DNA of 64,000 nt, taken from NCBI RefSeq assembly GCF_044466355.1, contig NZ_JBITMQ010000006.1, positions 310,001-374,000 of the forward strand, in the 5' to 3' direction. The number at the start of each line of letters is the position of its first letter. Position 1 is the stretch's first letter. A model generated the notes under the pieces. The model made no database searches. It saw only the letters and a list, made by a program, of their open reading frames with translations, and was not told the DNA's origin. Position numbers and translations under genes: made by a program. This document shows positions 8,644 through 16,817 of this stretch, piece after piece. The stretch comes from Actinophytocola sp044466355 (GTDB lineage: Bacteria; Actinomycetota; Actinomycetes; Mycobacteriales; Pseudonocardiaceae).

Positions 8644-9106
8644 ATCTAGCAGACCGGACCCCGACGTCCTGGCCGACTTCGTCCGCATCGCACACGCCAC
8701 CGTCTGGTGCTCGCTGGCCACCGTCGACCGTCGGCAGCGACCCCGTTCCCGTGTGGTGCACCCCTACTGGGAACTCACCGGTCCGCTCGGCGTCACCGGC
8801 TGGTTGTTCACCCGCCCGACCCCGCTCAAACTCGCCCACCTCGCGGCCAGGCCCCATGTGTCGTGCTCGTACTGGAGCCCCACCCAGGACACAGCGGTCG
8901 CGGAGTGCGACGCCGAGTTCGCCGACGACGAGACCACTCGCCGGAAAGTCTGGGAGATCTTCGAGGCCGCGGCACCACCACTCGGCTACGACCCCCGAAT
9001 CCTGGGCGCCGCGGACCATCGCGACCCGGCCATCACCGTGCTCAGGATGACACCCTGGCGACTCGCGACACTGTCCGGCGCGTGGCGCCGCACAGTGACG
9101 CGCTGA
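8633..9106 (+). CDS. Pyridoxamine 5'-phosphate oxidase-like (PPOX split-barrel) protein
   Basis: A 157-residue split beta-barrel protein with CSLATVDRRQRPRSRVVHPYWE near the start, the usual flavin or F420 binding strand-loop of general-stress PPOX proteins. AHLAARPHVSCSYWSP and AECDAEFADDE follow. Members bind FMN, F420 or heme and reduce small molecules; the cofactor is not decidable here. The gene is divergent from and shares an operator with the MarR regulator. Its first residues MVVE mirror the MVVD of MarR because both derive from the palindrome. Confidence 0.8.
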   Translation: MVVESSRPDPDVLADFVRIAHATVWCSLATVDRRQRPRSRVVHPYWELTGPLGVTGWLFTRPTPLKLAHLAARPHVSCSYWSPTQDTAVAECDAEFADDETTRRKVWEIFEAAAPPLGYDPRILGAADHRDPAITVLRMTPWRLATLSGAWRRTVTR

Positions 9107-9123
9107 CCGGCGCCCGACTTCTG

Positions 9124-9897
9124 TCAGAAGCCGGGGAACACGCGACGAAGGTCGTCGAGCGTGACGTTGCCTTCGACGGTGACGCCCTCGTCGTACGGTG
9201 CCTTCAGGCGCCCGTTGACCAGCCGCACGAAGGCCTCCCGCGGTCCGTTGAACGTGGCGGACGGTGACTCGAGGTGGTCCACCACGGTGGCCTCGTCGTC
9301 GATCACCAGACCGGCGCCGGGGACGGCGACGGACACCGGGGCCGCGAGTTCGGCCGGCTTCGCGAGCCAGTTCAGCATGAAGCCCAGGGGCCCGGTCAGC
9401 AGGTCGACGAGCACGGCAGCCGAATCAGCGTCCACCCCGGCCCGCGCGTCGAAGGCCACGCGGACGTCCCACGTGTGGTTGGCCACCTCGTTGAGCCGCA
9501 TGCCCAGCGCGGTGGACAGCGGGACCGGCGCGGGCAGGAAGCCGAGATCAACCGACAGCGACGAGCGCTGCTCGGGCGTGAGCGCCTCGACCACGTCGAG
9601 CCAGCGGCCGTTGCTCTCCAGGAATCCCTCGGCCTGCGCGCGCGGCTCGGACGCGTCCCAGCGGGCCCAGATCGCCTGGTTGTCCTCGGCCTCCACGGTC
9701 TGTCCGGTGGCCAGGAGGACGGGCGCACGGCCGATCTCCGCGCCGCTGCCGAGATGCGACAGGACCTGGGCGACCGTCCACTCCGCGGCACCGCCGGTGA
9801 CGGCCAGCTGTTCGTCGGTGAGGGTGCGGACGAGACCGGCGATCGCGTCGTGCTCAGCGCGCAGGGCAGTGATCGTGCGATCCACGAGTTGACTCAT
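9124..9897 (-). CDS. Maleylpyruvate isomerase/DinB-fold family protein (mycothiol-dependent type)
   Basis: A 257-residue protein with the N-terminal four-helix DinB-like domain of the TIGR03083 family: EHDAIAGLVRTLTDEQ...AAEWTVAQVLSHLGSGAE, including the metal-binding His of SHLG, and later LNEVANHTWDV with a second His. The C-terminal domain ends in the GNVTLDDLRRVFPGF tail common in the family. Mycothiol-dependent maleylpyruvate isomerase is the best characterised relative, but most members have unknown substrates. Confidence 0.75.
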   Translation of the reverse strand: MSQLVDRTITALRAEHDAIAGLVRTLTDEQLAVTGGAAEWTVAQVLSHLGSGAEIGRAPVLLATGQTVEAEDNQAIWARWDASEPRAQAEGFLESNGRWLDVVEALTPEQRSSLSVDLGFLPAPVPLSTALGMRLNEVANHTWDVRVAFDARAGVDADSAAVLVDLLTGPLGFMLNWLAKPAELAAPVSVAVPGAGLVIDDEATVVDHLESPSATFNGPREAFVRLVNGRLKAPYDEGVTVEGNVTLDDLRRVFPGF

Positions 9898-10006
9898 GCC
9901 ATCCCCAACCCGCGGACCCGCGCATGTGTTCCGTCGAACGCTTCAGCGGACCGGGCCCGCCGATCCCCGGTCGGACCGGGTGCGCTCCCCGGCGGGGACA
10001 CACGTC

Positions 10007-10900
10007 TCAGGGCTGACGCGTCGACGGGGGCCCGACGGTCGCGGTCAGGCCCTCGGCGTCGTGGCCGTCCGCGATGAGGGCCTTGATCCGCGCGGCGACG
10101 TCCGGGAGACCACCGGTGCCGAGGTGCCCGCCCGACCGCAGGTCGATGAGGTGGTCGACGACCGTCAGGTGCTCGGCCAGCGTGGCCGGGCCCGCCGGGT
10201 AACTGGCCTCCCGCAGCTCCGCGACCGTGGCGGGGATCGCCGTGATCACGTGGTTGAGCTGGATGCTCGCGGTGTCGCCGAACTCCGCCATGTCGATGCC
10301 CGCCGCGCGCACGGTGTCGAGTGCCCGGAGCAGGCCGAGCTGGGCGTCGTACCACAGGCCGAACAGCGTGAGGTCCCAGATCGCGGCCGCCTCCGGGGTC
10401 TCCCCGACGAAGCGTGGTGTGCTCACCAGGTCGAACACCGCCCGGTGCTGGTCGAACGCGGACCGGGAACCGCTGTACAGGATCGTCGCGGCGTCGGTGC
10501 CGAGCGCCTCGGGGGACGCCTGGACACCCGCGTCGAGGTACCGCCCGCCCAGCTCGTCGACCTGCGCCGCGGCCTGTCGTGCGTCACCGGCGGTGCCGGT
10601 GTACATCCCGACGACCGTCTGCCCGGGCAGGTCGACCTGGCTGAGGCACTGCCGCACCGCCGCGTGGTCCGTGAGGGTCATGAGTACGAGCGGGCTGGAC
10701 GACACCGCCTCCTGCACCGACCCCGCCCGTACCGCACCCTCGGCGACCAGCGCGGCCGCACGACCCGCGGTCCGGTTCCACACCGTCACGTCGTACCCGC
10801 CACCGAGCAGCAGGCGCACCACCGCGCTGCCGATGGCTCCGGTACCGACGACCGTCACCCTGGACCCTGACTTCTCGACCATGACGCGATGGTCGAACAT
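10007..10900 (-). CDS. NAD(P)-dependent imine reductase-like protein
   Basis: A 297-residue protein of the 6-phosphogluconate/beta-hydroxyacid dehydrogenase superfamily. The N-terminal Rossmann domain shows VTVVGTGAIGSAVVRLLLGGGYDVTVWNRTAGRAAAL, where NRT indicates NADPH preference. The helical C-terminal domain has GRYLDAGVQASPEALG and LTLFGLWYDAQLGLLRAL, as in actinomycete imine reductases that reduce cyclic imines. The Lys of hydroxyacid dehydrogenases is absent from the DLTLFG position, which supports imine reductase. A start a few codons in (MVEKSGSRV) is also possible. Confidence 0.75.
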   Translation of the reverse strand: MFDHRVMVEKSGSRVTVVGTGAIGSAVVRLLLGGGYDVTVWNRTAGRAAALVAEGAVRAGSVQEAVSSSPLVLMTLTDHAAVRQCLSQVDLPGQTVVGMYTGTAGDARQAAAQVDELGGRYLDAGVQASPEALGTDAATILYSGSRSAFDQHRAVFDLVSTPRFVGETPEAAAIWDLTLFGLWYDAQLGLLRALDTVRAAGIDMAEFGDTASIQLNHVITAIPATVAELREASYPAGPATLAEHLTVVDHLIDLRSGGHLGTGGLPDVAARIKALIADGHDAEGLTATVGPPSTRQP

Positions 10901-10968
10901 CCACCAAGGTAGAGGTCAAGCCCCCGGGGTAGCGTGGCCGTCACGCAGCCACCCGGGGAAGGTCGACG

Positions 10969-11817
10969 ATGCGCTCCACAGTGTTCCGCACGCCCGCCGG
11001 GGTCACGCTCGGCGTCGAGCACTTCGGCGACGCCGCGGCGCCACTCGTCCTGCTGGCGGGCGGCACGACCATGCTCTCCTGGCCCGACGCGCTCTGCGCG
11101 GCGCTCGCGCGCGGCGGCAGGCACGTCGTGCGCTACGACCTGCGCGACGCAGGCGCCTCGACGACCGTCGACCCCGACACACCCGCGTACACGCTGCGCG
11201 ACCTCGCCGTAGACGCGGCCGCGCTCGCCCGCGGACTCGACGACCGGCCCGCGCACCTGGCGGGTGTCGGTGTCGGCGGGATGGTCGCCCAGGTCGCCGC
11301 GCTCGACCACCCGGACGCGTTCGCGGCGCTCACCCTCGTCGGGACGCGCCCCGTCGCGCCGGGCCCGGTCGACGACGACCTGCCCGACCACGACGGGGCG
11401 ACGATGAAGCGCCGGTTCGCGCTGCCGAAGCCCGACTGGTCCGACCGCGCCTCGGTCGCGGAGTTCGCCGCCGCGGCGGCGGAGATCCTCGGTGACGACC
11501 CCGCCGCGGCGCGGGCGACCGCCGAGCGGATCTTCGACCGCACACCGGGCGCGACACCCGCTGTCCGGCGGGCGAACCACCTCGGCACGGTGTTCGCCCG
11601 GCTCGACTGCACGCCCCGCTGGCGTGAGCGTCTGCCCGGGCTCGCGGTCCCGGCACTCGTGGTGCACGGCCGTCACGACCGGTTCTTCCCGGTCGGCAAC
11701 GGCGAAGCGCTCGCCCGCGAGATCCCCGGCGCGCGGCTGCTCGTGCTCGACCAGGCCGCGACCGCGATCCCCGCCGCGGCCGCCGACGAGGTCGCGGCGG
11801 CGATGCTCGTGCTGTAG
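10969..11817 (+). CDS. Alpha/beta hydrolase-fold protein lacking the catalytic Ser and His
   Basis: A 282-residue protein aligned by eye with the aclacinomycin methylesterase-like hydrolases: oxyanion region LLAGGTTMLSW, YDLRDAGAST, then LAGVGVGGMVAQ at the nucleophile elbow and ALVVHGRHDRFFP with the Asp. The elbow normally reads G-x-S-x-G-G; here the Ser position is Gly. Near the C terminus the usual GMGH is QAAT, so the His is lost as well. The frame is intact and codon use is normal, so it is a conserved but probably non-hydrolytic protein or one with a different chemistry. Confidence 0.75.
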   Translation: MRSTVFRTPAGVTLGVEHFGDAAAPLVLLAGGTTMLSWPDALCAALARGGRHVVRYDLRDAGASTTVDPDTPAYTLRDLAVDAAALARGLDDRPAHLAGVGVGGMVAQVAALDHPDAFAALTLVGTRPVAPGPVDDDLPDHDGATMKRRFALPKPDWSDRASVAEFAAAAAEILGDDPAAARATAERIFDRTPGATPAVRRANHLGTVFARLDCTPRWRERLPGLAVPALVVHGRHDRFFPVGNGEALAREIPGARLLVLDQAATAIPAAAADEVAAAMLVL

Positions 11818-11929
11818 TCGGTCGCGGTAGGCCATCACGAACCGCGGTCCCCGCCGCGCCGGTCGCCCGCCCCGCGCGATGGCACGCCGGATCGCGTCGG
11901 CGACGGTCGACCGGTACGCGACGCCGTCG

Positions 11930-12961
11930 TCAGAGCGCGACGACCGTCATCCCCGGCCCGGCAGGCGGATGGTCCATCGCGGTGAGCGCGGCCGGGGCGT
12001 CGTCGAGTCCGATCACCGTGCGTACCAGACTGCCGGGCCGCAGGGTGCCGTCGGCGACGAGCGCCAGCATGGGCGGGTAGTCGGCGGCGGCCATGCCGTG
12101 CGTGCCGTGGATCGCCAGCTCCCGTGCCACGACCACGTCCATCGGCAGCGGCGTCGGGCCGGCCAGCAGCAGTCCGGCCTGGACGTGCCTGCCGCGCCGC
12201 CGCAGGCACCGCACCGACGTGGCCGCGGTGGCGGGTGAGCCGAGCGCGTCGACCGACACGGCCGCGCCACCGTCCGTGCGGTCCCGGATGGTCGCGGCCG
12301 GGTCCGGGTCGGCCGTCGCGTCGATGACGTGTGCCGCACCGAGTTCGCTGGCCAGCGCCAGTGCGCCGGGTGCGATGTCGACGGCGATCACCGAGGCGCC
12401 CAGCGCGACCCCGATCTGCACGGCCGACAGCCCGAGCCCGCCGCAGCCGTGGACGGCGAGCCAGTCGCCCTTCGCGAGCCGGCCGTGCGCGGTGAGCGCC
12501 CGGTATGCCGTGGCGAACCGGCAGCCGAGGGACGCGGCGGTCACGAAGTCCACGGAGTCGGGCAGTGCCACCAGGTTCGTGTCGGCCGCGTGCACCACCA
12601 CCCGCTCGGCGAACGAGCCGGGCCCGGTGAACCCCGGCTGTGTCTGGTGTGGACACACCTGCGCGTCGCCCGCGCGGCAGTACTCGCACACGCCGCACCC
12701 GCACACGAACGGCACCGTCACCCGGTCACCGGGCCGCCACCGGCCGACGCCCGCGCCGACCGCGGCGACCACACCGGCGAACTCGTGGCCGGGCGTGTTC
12801 GGCAACGGCACGGGATCGTGCCCGCGCCACGCGTGCCAGTCCGAACGGCACACCCCGGTCGCCCGCACCGCGACGACCACCCCGCCGTCGGGCGCGACGG
12901 GCTCGGGCACACCGGCCACGACGGGTGGTTCCCCGTAGGCGGAGTAGACGACGGCACGCAC
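11930..12961 (-). CDS. Zinc-dependent alcohol dehydrogenase (MDR family)
   Basis: A 343-residue medium-chain dehydrogenase. The catalytic zinc ligands are Cys in TGVCRSDWHAW, His and Glu in PNTPGHEFAG, and a Cys in SLGCRFATAY. The structural zinc site is the four-Cys loop CGCGVCEYCRAGDAQVC, and the NAD(P) site is GCGGLGLSAVQIG. This matches alcohol dehydrogenases of the zinc-dependent 'alcohol dehydrogenase catalytic domain' group; the alcohol is unknown. The stretch 11818-11929 downstream carries a short open coding-like segment with no recognisable domain. Confidence 0.85.
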   Translation of the reverse strand: MRAVVYSAYGEPPVVAGVPEPVAPDGGVVVAVRATGVCRSDWHAWRGHDPVPLPNTPGHEFAGVVAAVGAGVGRWRPGDRVTVPFVCGCGVCEYCRAGDAQVCPHQTQPGFTGPGSFAERVVVHAADTNLVALPDSVDFVTAASLGCRFATAYRALTAHGRLAKGDWLAVHGCGGLGLSAVQIGVALGASVIAVDIAPGALALASELGAAHVIDATADPDPAATIRDRTDGGAAVSVDALGSPATAATSVRCLRRRGRHVQAGLLLAGPTPLPMDVVVARELAIHGTHGMAAADYPPMLALVADGTLRPGSLVRTVIGLDDAPAALTAMDHPPAGPGMTVVAL

Positions 12962-13127
12962 CCGCCGATCGTAATGCGGTGGCGCACGGAAGGAGACGCG
13001 CCATCAACGTGTTCGAGCTGATCGCAGGCCCGCGGACCTGCTGCTGTGCCGCGCGAGCCGACCGGCGGGCCGGTCGCCAAGCGATACACGGCCGACGAGC
13101 TCGAGCGGTAGGCCCTACCGTGGGGGC

Positions 13128-13574
13128 GTGCCAGAGGTGGTGGTGTTGATCGGGCTGCAGGCTTCCGGGAAGACGACGTTCTACCGGCAGCGGCTGGCAG
13201 GCACCCACGTGCACGTCAGCAAGGACGCCTTCCCCAACGCGCGCCGCCCGCAGCGCAGGCAGATGCGCATGGTCGGGGAGGCGCTGGCCGAGGGCCGGGA
13301 CGTGGTGGTCGACAACACCAACCCGTCACCGGCGCAGTGGGCGCCGATCATCGCCGCCGCGCGGGACCACGGGGCGCGGGTCGTCGGGTACTGGTTCCCG
13401 CCGGACCTGGCCGCGTCCGTGGTCCGCAACGCCGCCCGCGAGGCCGGAAGTCGCGTGCCCGACGTGGGCCTGTATGCCACGATCAAGATCCTCCGGGAGC
13501 CGACGGCGGCCGACGGCTTCGACGAACTGCACACGGTCCGTTTCGACGGCACAGGGGGATTCGACGTGCGATGA
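13128..13574 (+). CDS. P-loop kinase, polynucleotide-kinase-like (AAA)
   Basis: A 148-residue protein starting with VVVLIGLQASGKTTFYRQRL, a Walker A loop (GLQASGKT). Then come VSKDAFPNARR and VVVDNTNPSPAQW, the Walker B-like DNTN motif seen in T4 Pnkp-type 5'-polynucleotide kinases and zeta-toxin-like kinases. Its stop overlaps the start of a Thg1-like gene (ATGA), and that gene in turn overlaps a DUF89 gene, so the three are tightly coupled. Next to a tRNA 3'-5' polymerase, an RNA or nucleotide 5'-phosphorylation role is the natural inference. Confidence 0.75.
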   Translation: MPEVVVLIGLQASGKTTFYRQRLAGTHVHVSKDAFPNARRPQRRQMRMVGEALAEGRDVVVDNTNPSPAQWAPIIAAARDHGARVVGYWFPPDLAASVVRNAAREAGSRVPDVGLYATIKILREPTAADGFDELHTVRFDGTGGFDVR

Positions 13575-14308
13575 AAGACCTCGAGACACGCCAGCGCGCG
13601 CGGGAGTGGTTCCACGGGATGACCGCGCTGCCCGGCGCCTGGATCGTCATCCGCGTGGACGGGCGGAGCTTCTCCCGCTTCACCGAGGAACGCTTCGACA
13701 AGCCGTTCGACGCCCGGTTCTCGGACCTCATGACCACCACCGCCGAAACGCTGCTCACCGAGTTCGACGGCCGCTACGCCTACACCGAGAGCGACGAGAT
13801 CTCCGTGCTGCTCGACCCGTCGTTCGCGTTGTTCGGCCGAAGCGTGGAGAAGCTGGTGTCGCTGTCGGCCGCGGCGGCGTCGGCGGCGTTCACGCACGCG
13901 GCGGGCGAGCCCGCGCACTTCGACAGCCGTCTGTGGCTGGGCAACGACACCACCGACGTGCTCGACTACTTCACCTGGCGGCAGGCCGACGCGGCACGCT
14001 GCGCGCTCAACGGGTGGTGCTACTGGACGATGCGCGAGAACGGCAGCACCCGCGCGGAGGCGACGAAGGCGCTGGAGCGCACCACCACGTCGGCCAAGAA
14101 CGAGCTGCTCCACGGTTACGGCATCAACTTCAACGACGTGCCGGTGTGGCAACGGCGCGGCGTCGGCCTCTCGTGGGAGACCTTCGAGCGGCCGGGGTTC
14201 GACCCGATCCGGAACGTCGAGGTGACGGCGACGCGGCGACGCGTGCGCGTCGACCGGGACCTGCCCATGAAGGACGCGTACCGCGACCACGTGCGGAGGA
14301 TGCTGTGA
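13571..14308 (+). CDS. Thg1-like tRNA(His) guanylyltransferase / 3'-5' RNA polymerase
   Basis: A 245-residue Thg1 family protein. IVIRVDGRSFSRFTEERFDKPFD contains the metal-binding Asp-Gly pair and YAYTESDEISVLLDP the second Asp-Glu pair of the polymerase-like palm. RKxFDSR-type (AHFDSRLWL) and TTTSAKNELLHGYGINFNDVPVWQRRG segments are also typical. Thg1-like proteins add nucleotides in the 3'-to-5' direction, repairing 5'-truncated tRNAs in bacteria. The start ATG overlaps the kinase stop. Confidence in the family is high; the physiological RNA is unknown. Confidence 0.9.
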   Translation: MKDLETRQRAREWFHGMTALPGAWIVIRVDGRSFSRFTEERFDKPFDARFSDLMTTTAETLLTEFDGRYAYTESDEISVLLDPSFALFGRSVEKLVSLSAAAASAAFTHAAGEPAHFDSRLWLGNDTTDVLDYFTWRQADAARCALNGWCYWTMRENGSTRAEATKALERTTTSAKNELLHGYGINFNDVPVWQRRGVGLSWETFERPGFDPIRNVEVTATRRRVRVDRDLPMKDAYRDHVRRML

Positions 14309-15396
14309 CCAGCCCCGAGATCACCGGCAACCCACCCGGTTCGTTCGCGTGGAGCGTGCTGCACGAGCGTCACCCCAAGCTGATCGCGCAGGTGCGGGAC
14401 GGGTTGCCGTACCCGCCCGCGACCGGCCGCGCGCTCGACGAGCTGGCCGACGAGATCACCGGCGAGATCCAGCCCCACGCCGGGTGGGAGAAGTACGCGG
14501 GCCGGTCGTGGGACGACGTGCCGTTCCTGTGGGCCGAGAGTTGTTTCTACCGCAAGCTCCTCGACGCCGTCGGCTACTTCGCGCCGGGACCGTGGCAGGG
14601 CGTCGACCCGTTCGAGCCGGTGAAGTCCGCGGAGCTGCGCGGCCCCGAGCTGGCCGCCGACCTCGCCGCGTTCGCCACCCGCACCGACGACGCGGCCGTC
14701 GAATCAGCCCTGCTGACGGCGTCGCTGTGGGGCAACCGCGCGGACCTCGGGTTCCGGCTGTCGTCCGGGCAGGCCGACGGGGCCGGGGCGCTGCTGGTGG
14801 ACGAGAGCCCGCTGCTGTGGTCCCTCCTCGACGGCGGCCCGGTGGTGGTCGTCGCCGACAACGCGGCCCGGGAGCTGGTGCCGGACCTGCTGCTCGCCGA
14901 CCGCCTCCTCACCACGGGCCGCGCCGGGACCGTCGTGCTGCACGCCAAGCCGTACCCGTACTACGTGTCCGACGCGCTGCTGCCCGACGTGGTCGCGGCG
15001 CTGCGCAGGCTCACGGAGAGCCCGGTCGCGGACGCGGGGCACCGGCTCGCGCGCGCCATGCGGGACGGGCGGCTCGACGTGCGGGCGCACCCGTTCTCGT
15101 GCGCGCCGTGGTCCTACCACCGCATGCCCGACGACCTGGCCGCCGACTTCGCGTCGGCGACCGTCACGATCATGAAGGGCGACCTGAACTACCGGCGCCT
15201 CGTCGGCGACCGCCGCTGGCCGCCGACCACGCCGTTCGCCGAGGTCACGGCGTACTTCCCGGGCCGGGTCGCGGCGCTGCGCACCATGAAGTGCGACGTC
15301 GCGGTCGGCATCCCGGCCGACGTGGTCGACCGGCTCGACGCGTCCGGCGAGCGGTGGCGGTCGAACGGCGCGCACGCGGTGATCCACGTGCGGTGA
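14305..15396 (+). CDS. DUF89/ARMT1-like damage-control phosphatase family protein
   Basis: A 363-residue protein with PFLWAESCFYRKLLDAVGYF, VVVVADNAARELVPDLLLADRLL (the DNAxE metal motif of DUF89), HAKPYPYYVSDAL and VTIMKGDLNYRRLVGD. These are the metal- and substrate-binding motifs of DUF89 enzymes, which dephosphorylate damaged sugar-phosphate metabolites. The GTG start overlaps the Thg1 stop (GTGA). It is the third gene of a coupled kinase-Thg1-phosphatase set, which suggests end healing or removal of unwanted phosphate metabolites during RNA repair; that role is inferred. Confidence 0.8.
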   Translation: MTSPEITGNPPGSFAWSVLHERHPKLIAQVRDGLPYPPATGRALDELADEITGEIQPHAGWEKYAGRSWDDVPFLWAESCFYRKLLDAVGYFAPGPWQGVDPFEPVKSAELRGPELAADLAAFATRTDDAAVESALLTASLWGNRADLGFRLSSGQADGAGALLVDESPLLWSLLDGGPVVVVADNAARELVPDLLLADRLLTTGRAGTVVLHAKPYPYYVSDALLPDVVAALRRLTESPVADAGHRLARAMRDGRLDVRAHPFSCAPWSYHRMPDDLAADFASATVTIMKGDLNYRRLVGDRRWPPTTPFAEVTAYFPGRVAALRTMKCDVAVGIPADVVDRLDASGERWRSNGAHAVIHVR

Positions 15397-15915
15397 TCAG
15401 CGGCCGGGCGGCGCCTGCTTCGCCCACTCCGCCCAGTCGGCCAGTGCCTCGTACAGCCGCACGCCCGCCTCGGCGGTGACGCGCGCGGCCCGGGCCCGCG
15501 GACCGTCGTCCTGGTCCGCGGCCGCCGCGTGGCAGCGGTACCGCGCGGCGGTCTCGCGCCAGTGGGCGGCTTCGCGGTCGAGGTGGTCGGTCAGCTCCTC
15601 GGGTGAGATCGTCCAGAAGAACAGCGACCGCAGCAGGGGTTCCAGGCGGACGGAGTGGTCGACGGGCGCCTCGACGAGCCACCGGTGCAGCTCCGCCCGC
15701 CCCGTGTCGGTGATCCGGTACTCCTTGCGGCGCCGTGGCCCCTCCGCCGCCGCCGCGATGTGCCCGGCGCCCGCCAGGCGGATCAGCTCGCCGTAGATCT
15801 GCGGGTGCTTCGCCGGCCAGATCGCGCCGAGCAGGTCCTCGAAACGGCGTGCCAGGTCGTAGCCGCTCGCCGGTCCCTCGGCGAGGAGCCCGAGCAACCC
15901 GTGCCGCAACGACAT
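15397..15915 (-). CDS. PadR-family transcriptional regulator
   Basis: A 172-residue protein with an N-terminal PadR winged helix (LRHGLLGLLAEGPASGYDLARRFED...HPQIYGELIRLAGAGHI, then RRRKEYRITDTGRAEL) and a C-terminal VirR-type dimerisation helix domain. PadR proteins repress stress or transport genes. It faces away from the DJ-1 gene at 16087 with about 170 bases between the starts, so it could control that gene. Confidence 0.85.
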   Translation of the reverse strand: MSLRHGLLGLLAEGPASGYDLARRFEDLLGAIWPAKHPQIYGELIRLAGAGHIAAAAEGPRRRKEYRITDTGRAELHRWLVEAPVDHSVRLEPLLRSLFFWTISPEELTDHLDREAAHWRETAARYRCHAAAADQDDGPRARAARVTAEAGVRLYEALADWAEWAKQAPPGR

Positions 15916-16086
15916 GCCACCACCCCTTCTGAACAGGTCCGAAGGAGCCTACCGACGCACGCCCGCCACACGGCCGGTCGGGCGGGCGCGGTTGGCACGA
16001 TCTCGTCGGGTTCGACCCTCCGCAAGCGTCTTGCATGGCGCTACTGTGATTCGTGGTGCGTCACGACGATCAGTGGAGAGACCCGT

Positions 16087-16728
16087 ATGCGGATCACGAT
16101 CCTGCTCTTCGACCGGATGGCGGCGCTGGACGCCATCGGCCCGTACGAGGTGCTGCGGTACTCGGAGAACGCCGAGGTGGTGTTCGTCGGCAAGGAGAAG
16201 GGTGAGGTGCGGGCCGGTCAGGGCACGCTGGGACTGGTCGCGGACGCGGCGCTGTCGGACGTGCGGGAGACCGATGTCGTGCTCGTGCCGGGTGGGCCGG
16301 GGCAGGTGGACCTGATGGCCGACGACGAGGTCCTGTCGTGGCTGCGGGAGATCGACAAGACCAGCACGTGGACCACGTCCGTGTGCACGGGTTCGCTCGT
16401 GCTGGCCGCCGCCGGGCTGCTGGCGGGCCGCAAGGCGACGACGCACTGGCTCGCTCAGGACCAGCTGCCCGCGTTCGGTGTGGAGGCCGTGGCCGAGCGG
16501 GTGGTGTTCGACGGCAAGTACGTGACGGCGGCCGGGGTGTCGGCCGGGATCGACATGGCCCTCACGCTGGTCGACCGGGTGGCCGGGAACGTGGCGGCGC
16601 AGGCGATCCAGCTCGGTCTGGAGTACGACCCCCGGCCGCCCTACGACGCCGGCTCACCGTCGAAGGCGCCGTCACAGATGGTCGCCTCCATGCGGGAGAA
16701 CAGCCGGTTCTTCCTGCAGGAGATCTGA
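16087..16728 (+). CDS. DJ-1/PfpI protein, isonitrile hydratase-like
   Basis: A 213-residue DJ-1/PfpI domain protein. The nucleophile elbow TTSVCTGSLVLAAAGLLAGRKATTHW carries Cys100 and Thr101, and LDAIGPYEVL carries Asp15. Pseudomonas isonitrile hydratase InhA has an equivalent Asp/Cys/Thr set (Asp17, Cys101, Thr102 from memory of the literature), which converts isonitriles to N-formamides. AraC-type regulators also carry this domain, but no helix-turn-helix is present here. Its location six kilobases before isonitrile biosynthesis genes makes a self-protection or turnover role plausible. Many DJ-1 proteins annotated this way are uncharacterised. Confidence 0.75.
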   Translation: MRITILLFDRMAALDAIGPYEVLRYSENAEVVFVGKEKGEVRAGQGTLGLVADAALSDVRETDVVLVPGGPGQVDLMADDEVLSWLREIDKTSTWTTSVCTGSLVLAAAGLLAGRKATTHWLAQDQLPAFGVEAVAERVVFDGKYVTAAGVSAGIDMALTLVDRVAGNVAAQAIQLGLEYDPRPPYDAGSPSKAPSQMVASMRENSRFFLQEI

Positions 16729-16817
16729 GGTCTTCCGTCGACCGGGGAGCGCGACGTGGGATCGCCGCCGGCAAAGGGGGTTCGCGCTACAGGCGGCGTC
16801 GTGCATGAGCGCGCCCG

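Noticed and set aside
13020..13106. A 21-codon frame ending KRYTADELER before the kinase gene
   Set aside because: Too short, no start signal; at most a remnant of a lost gene.
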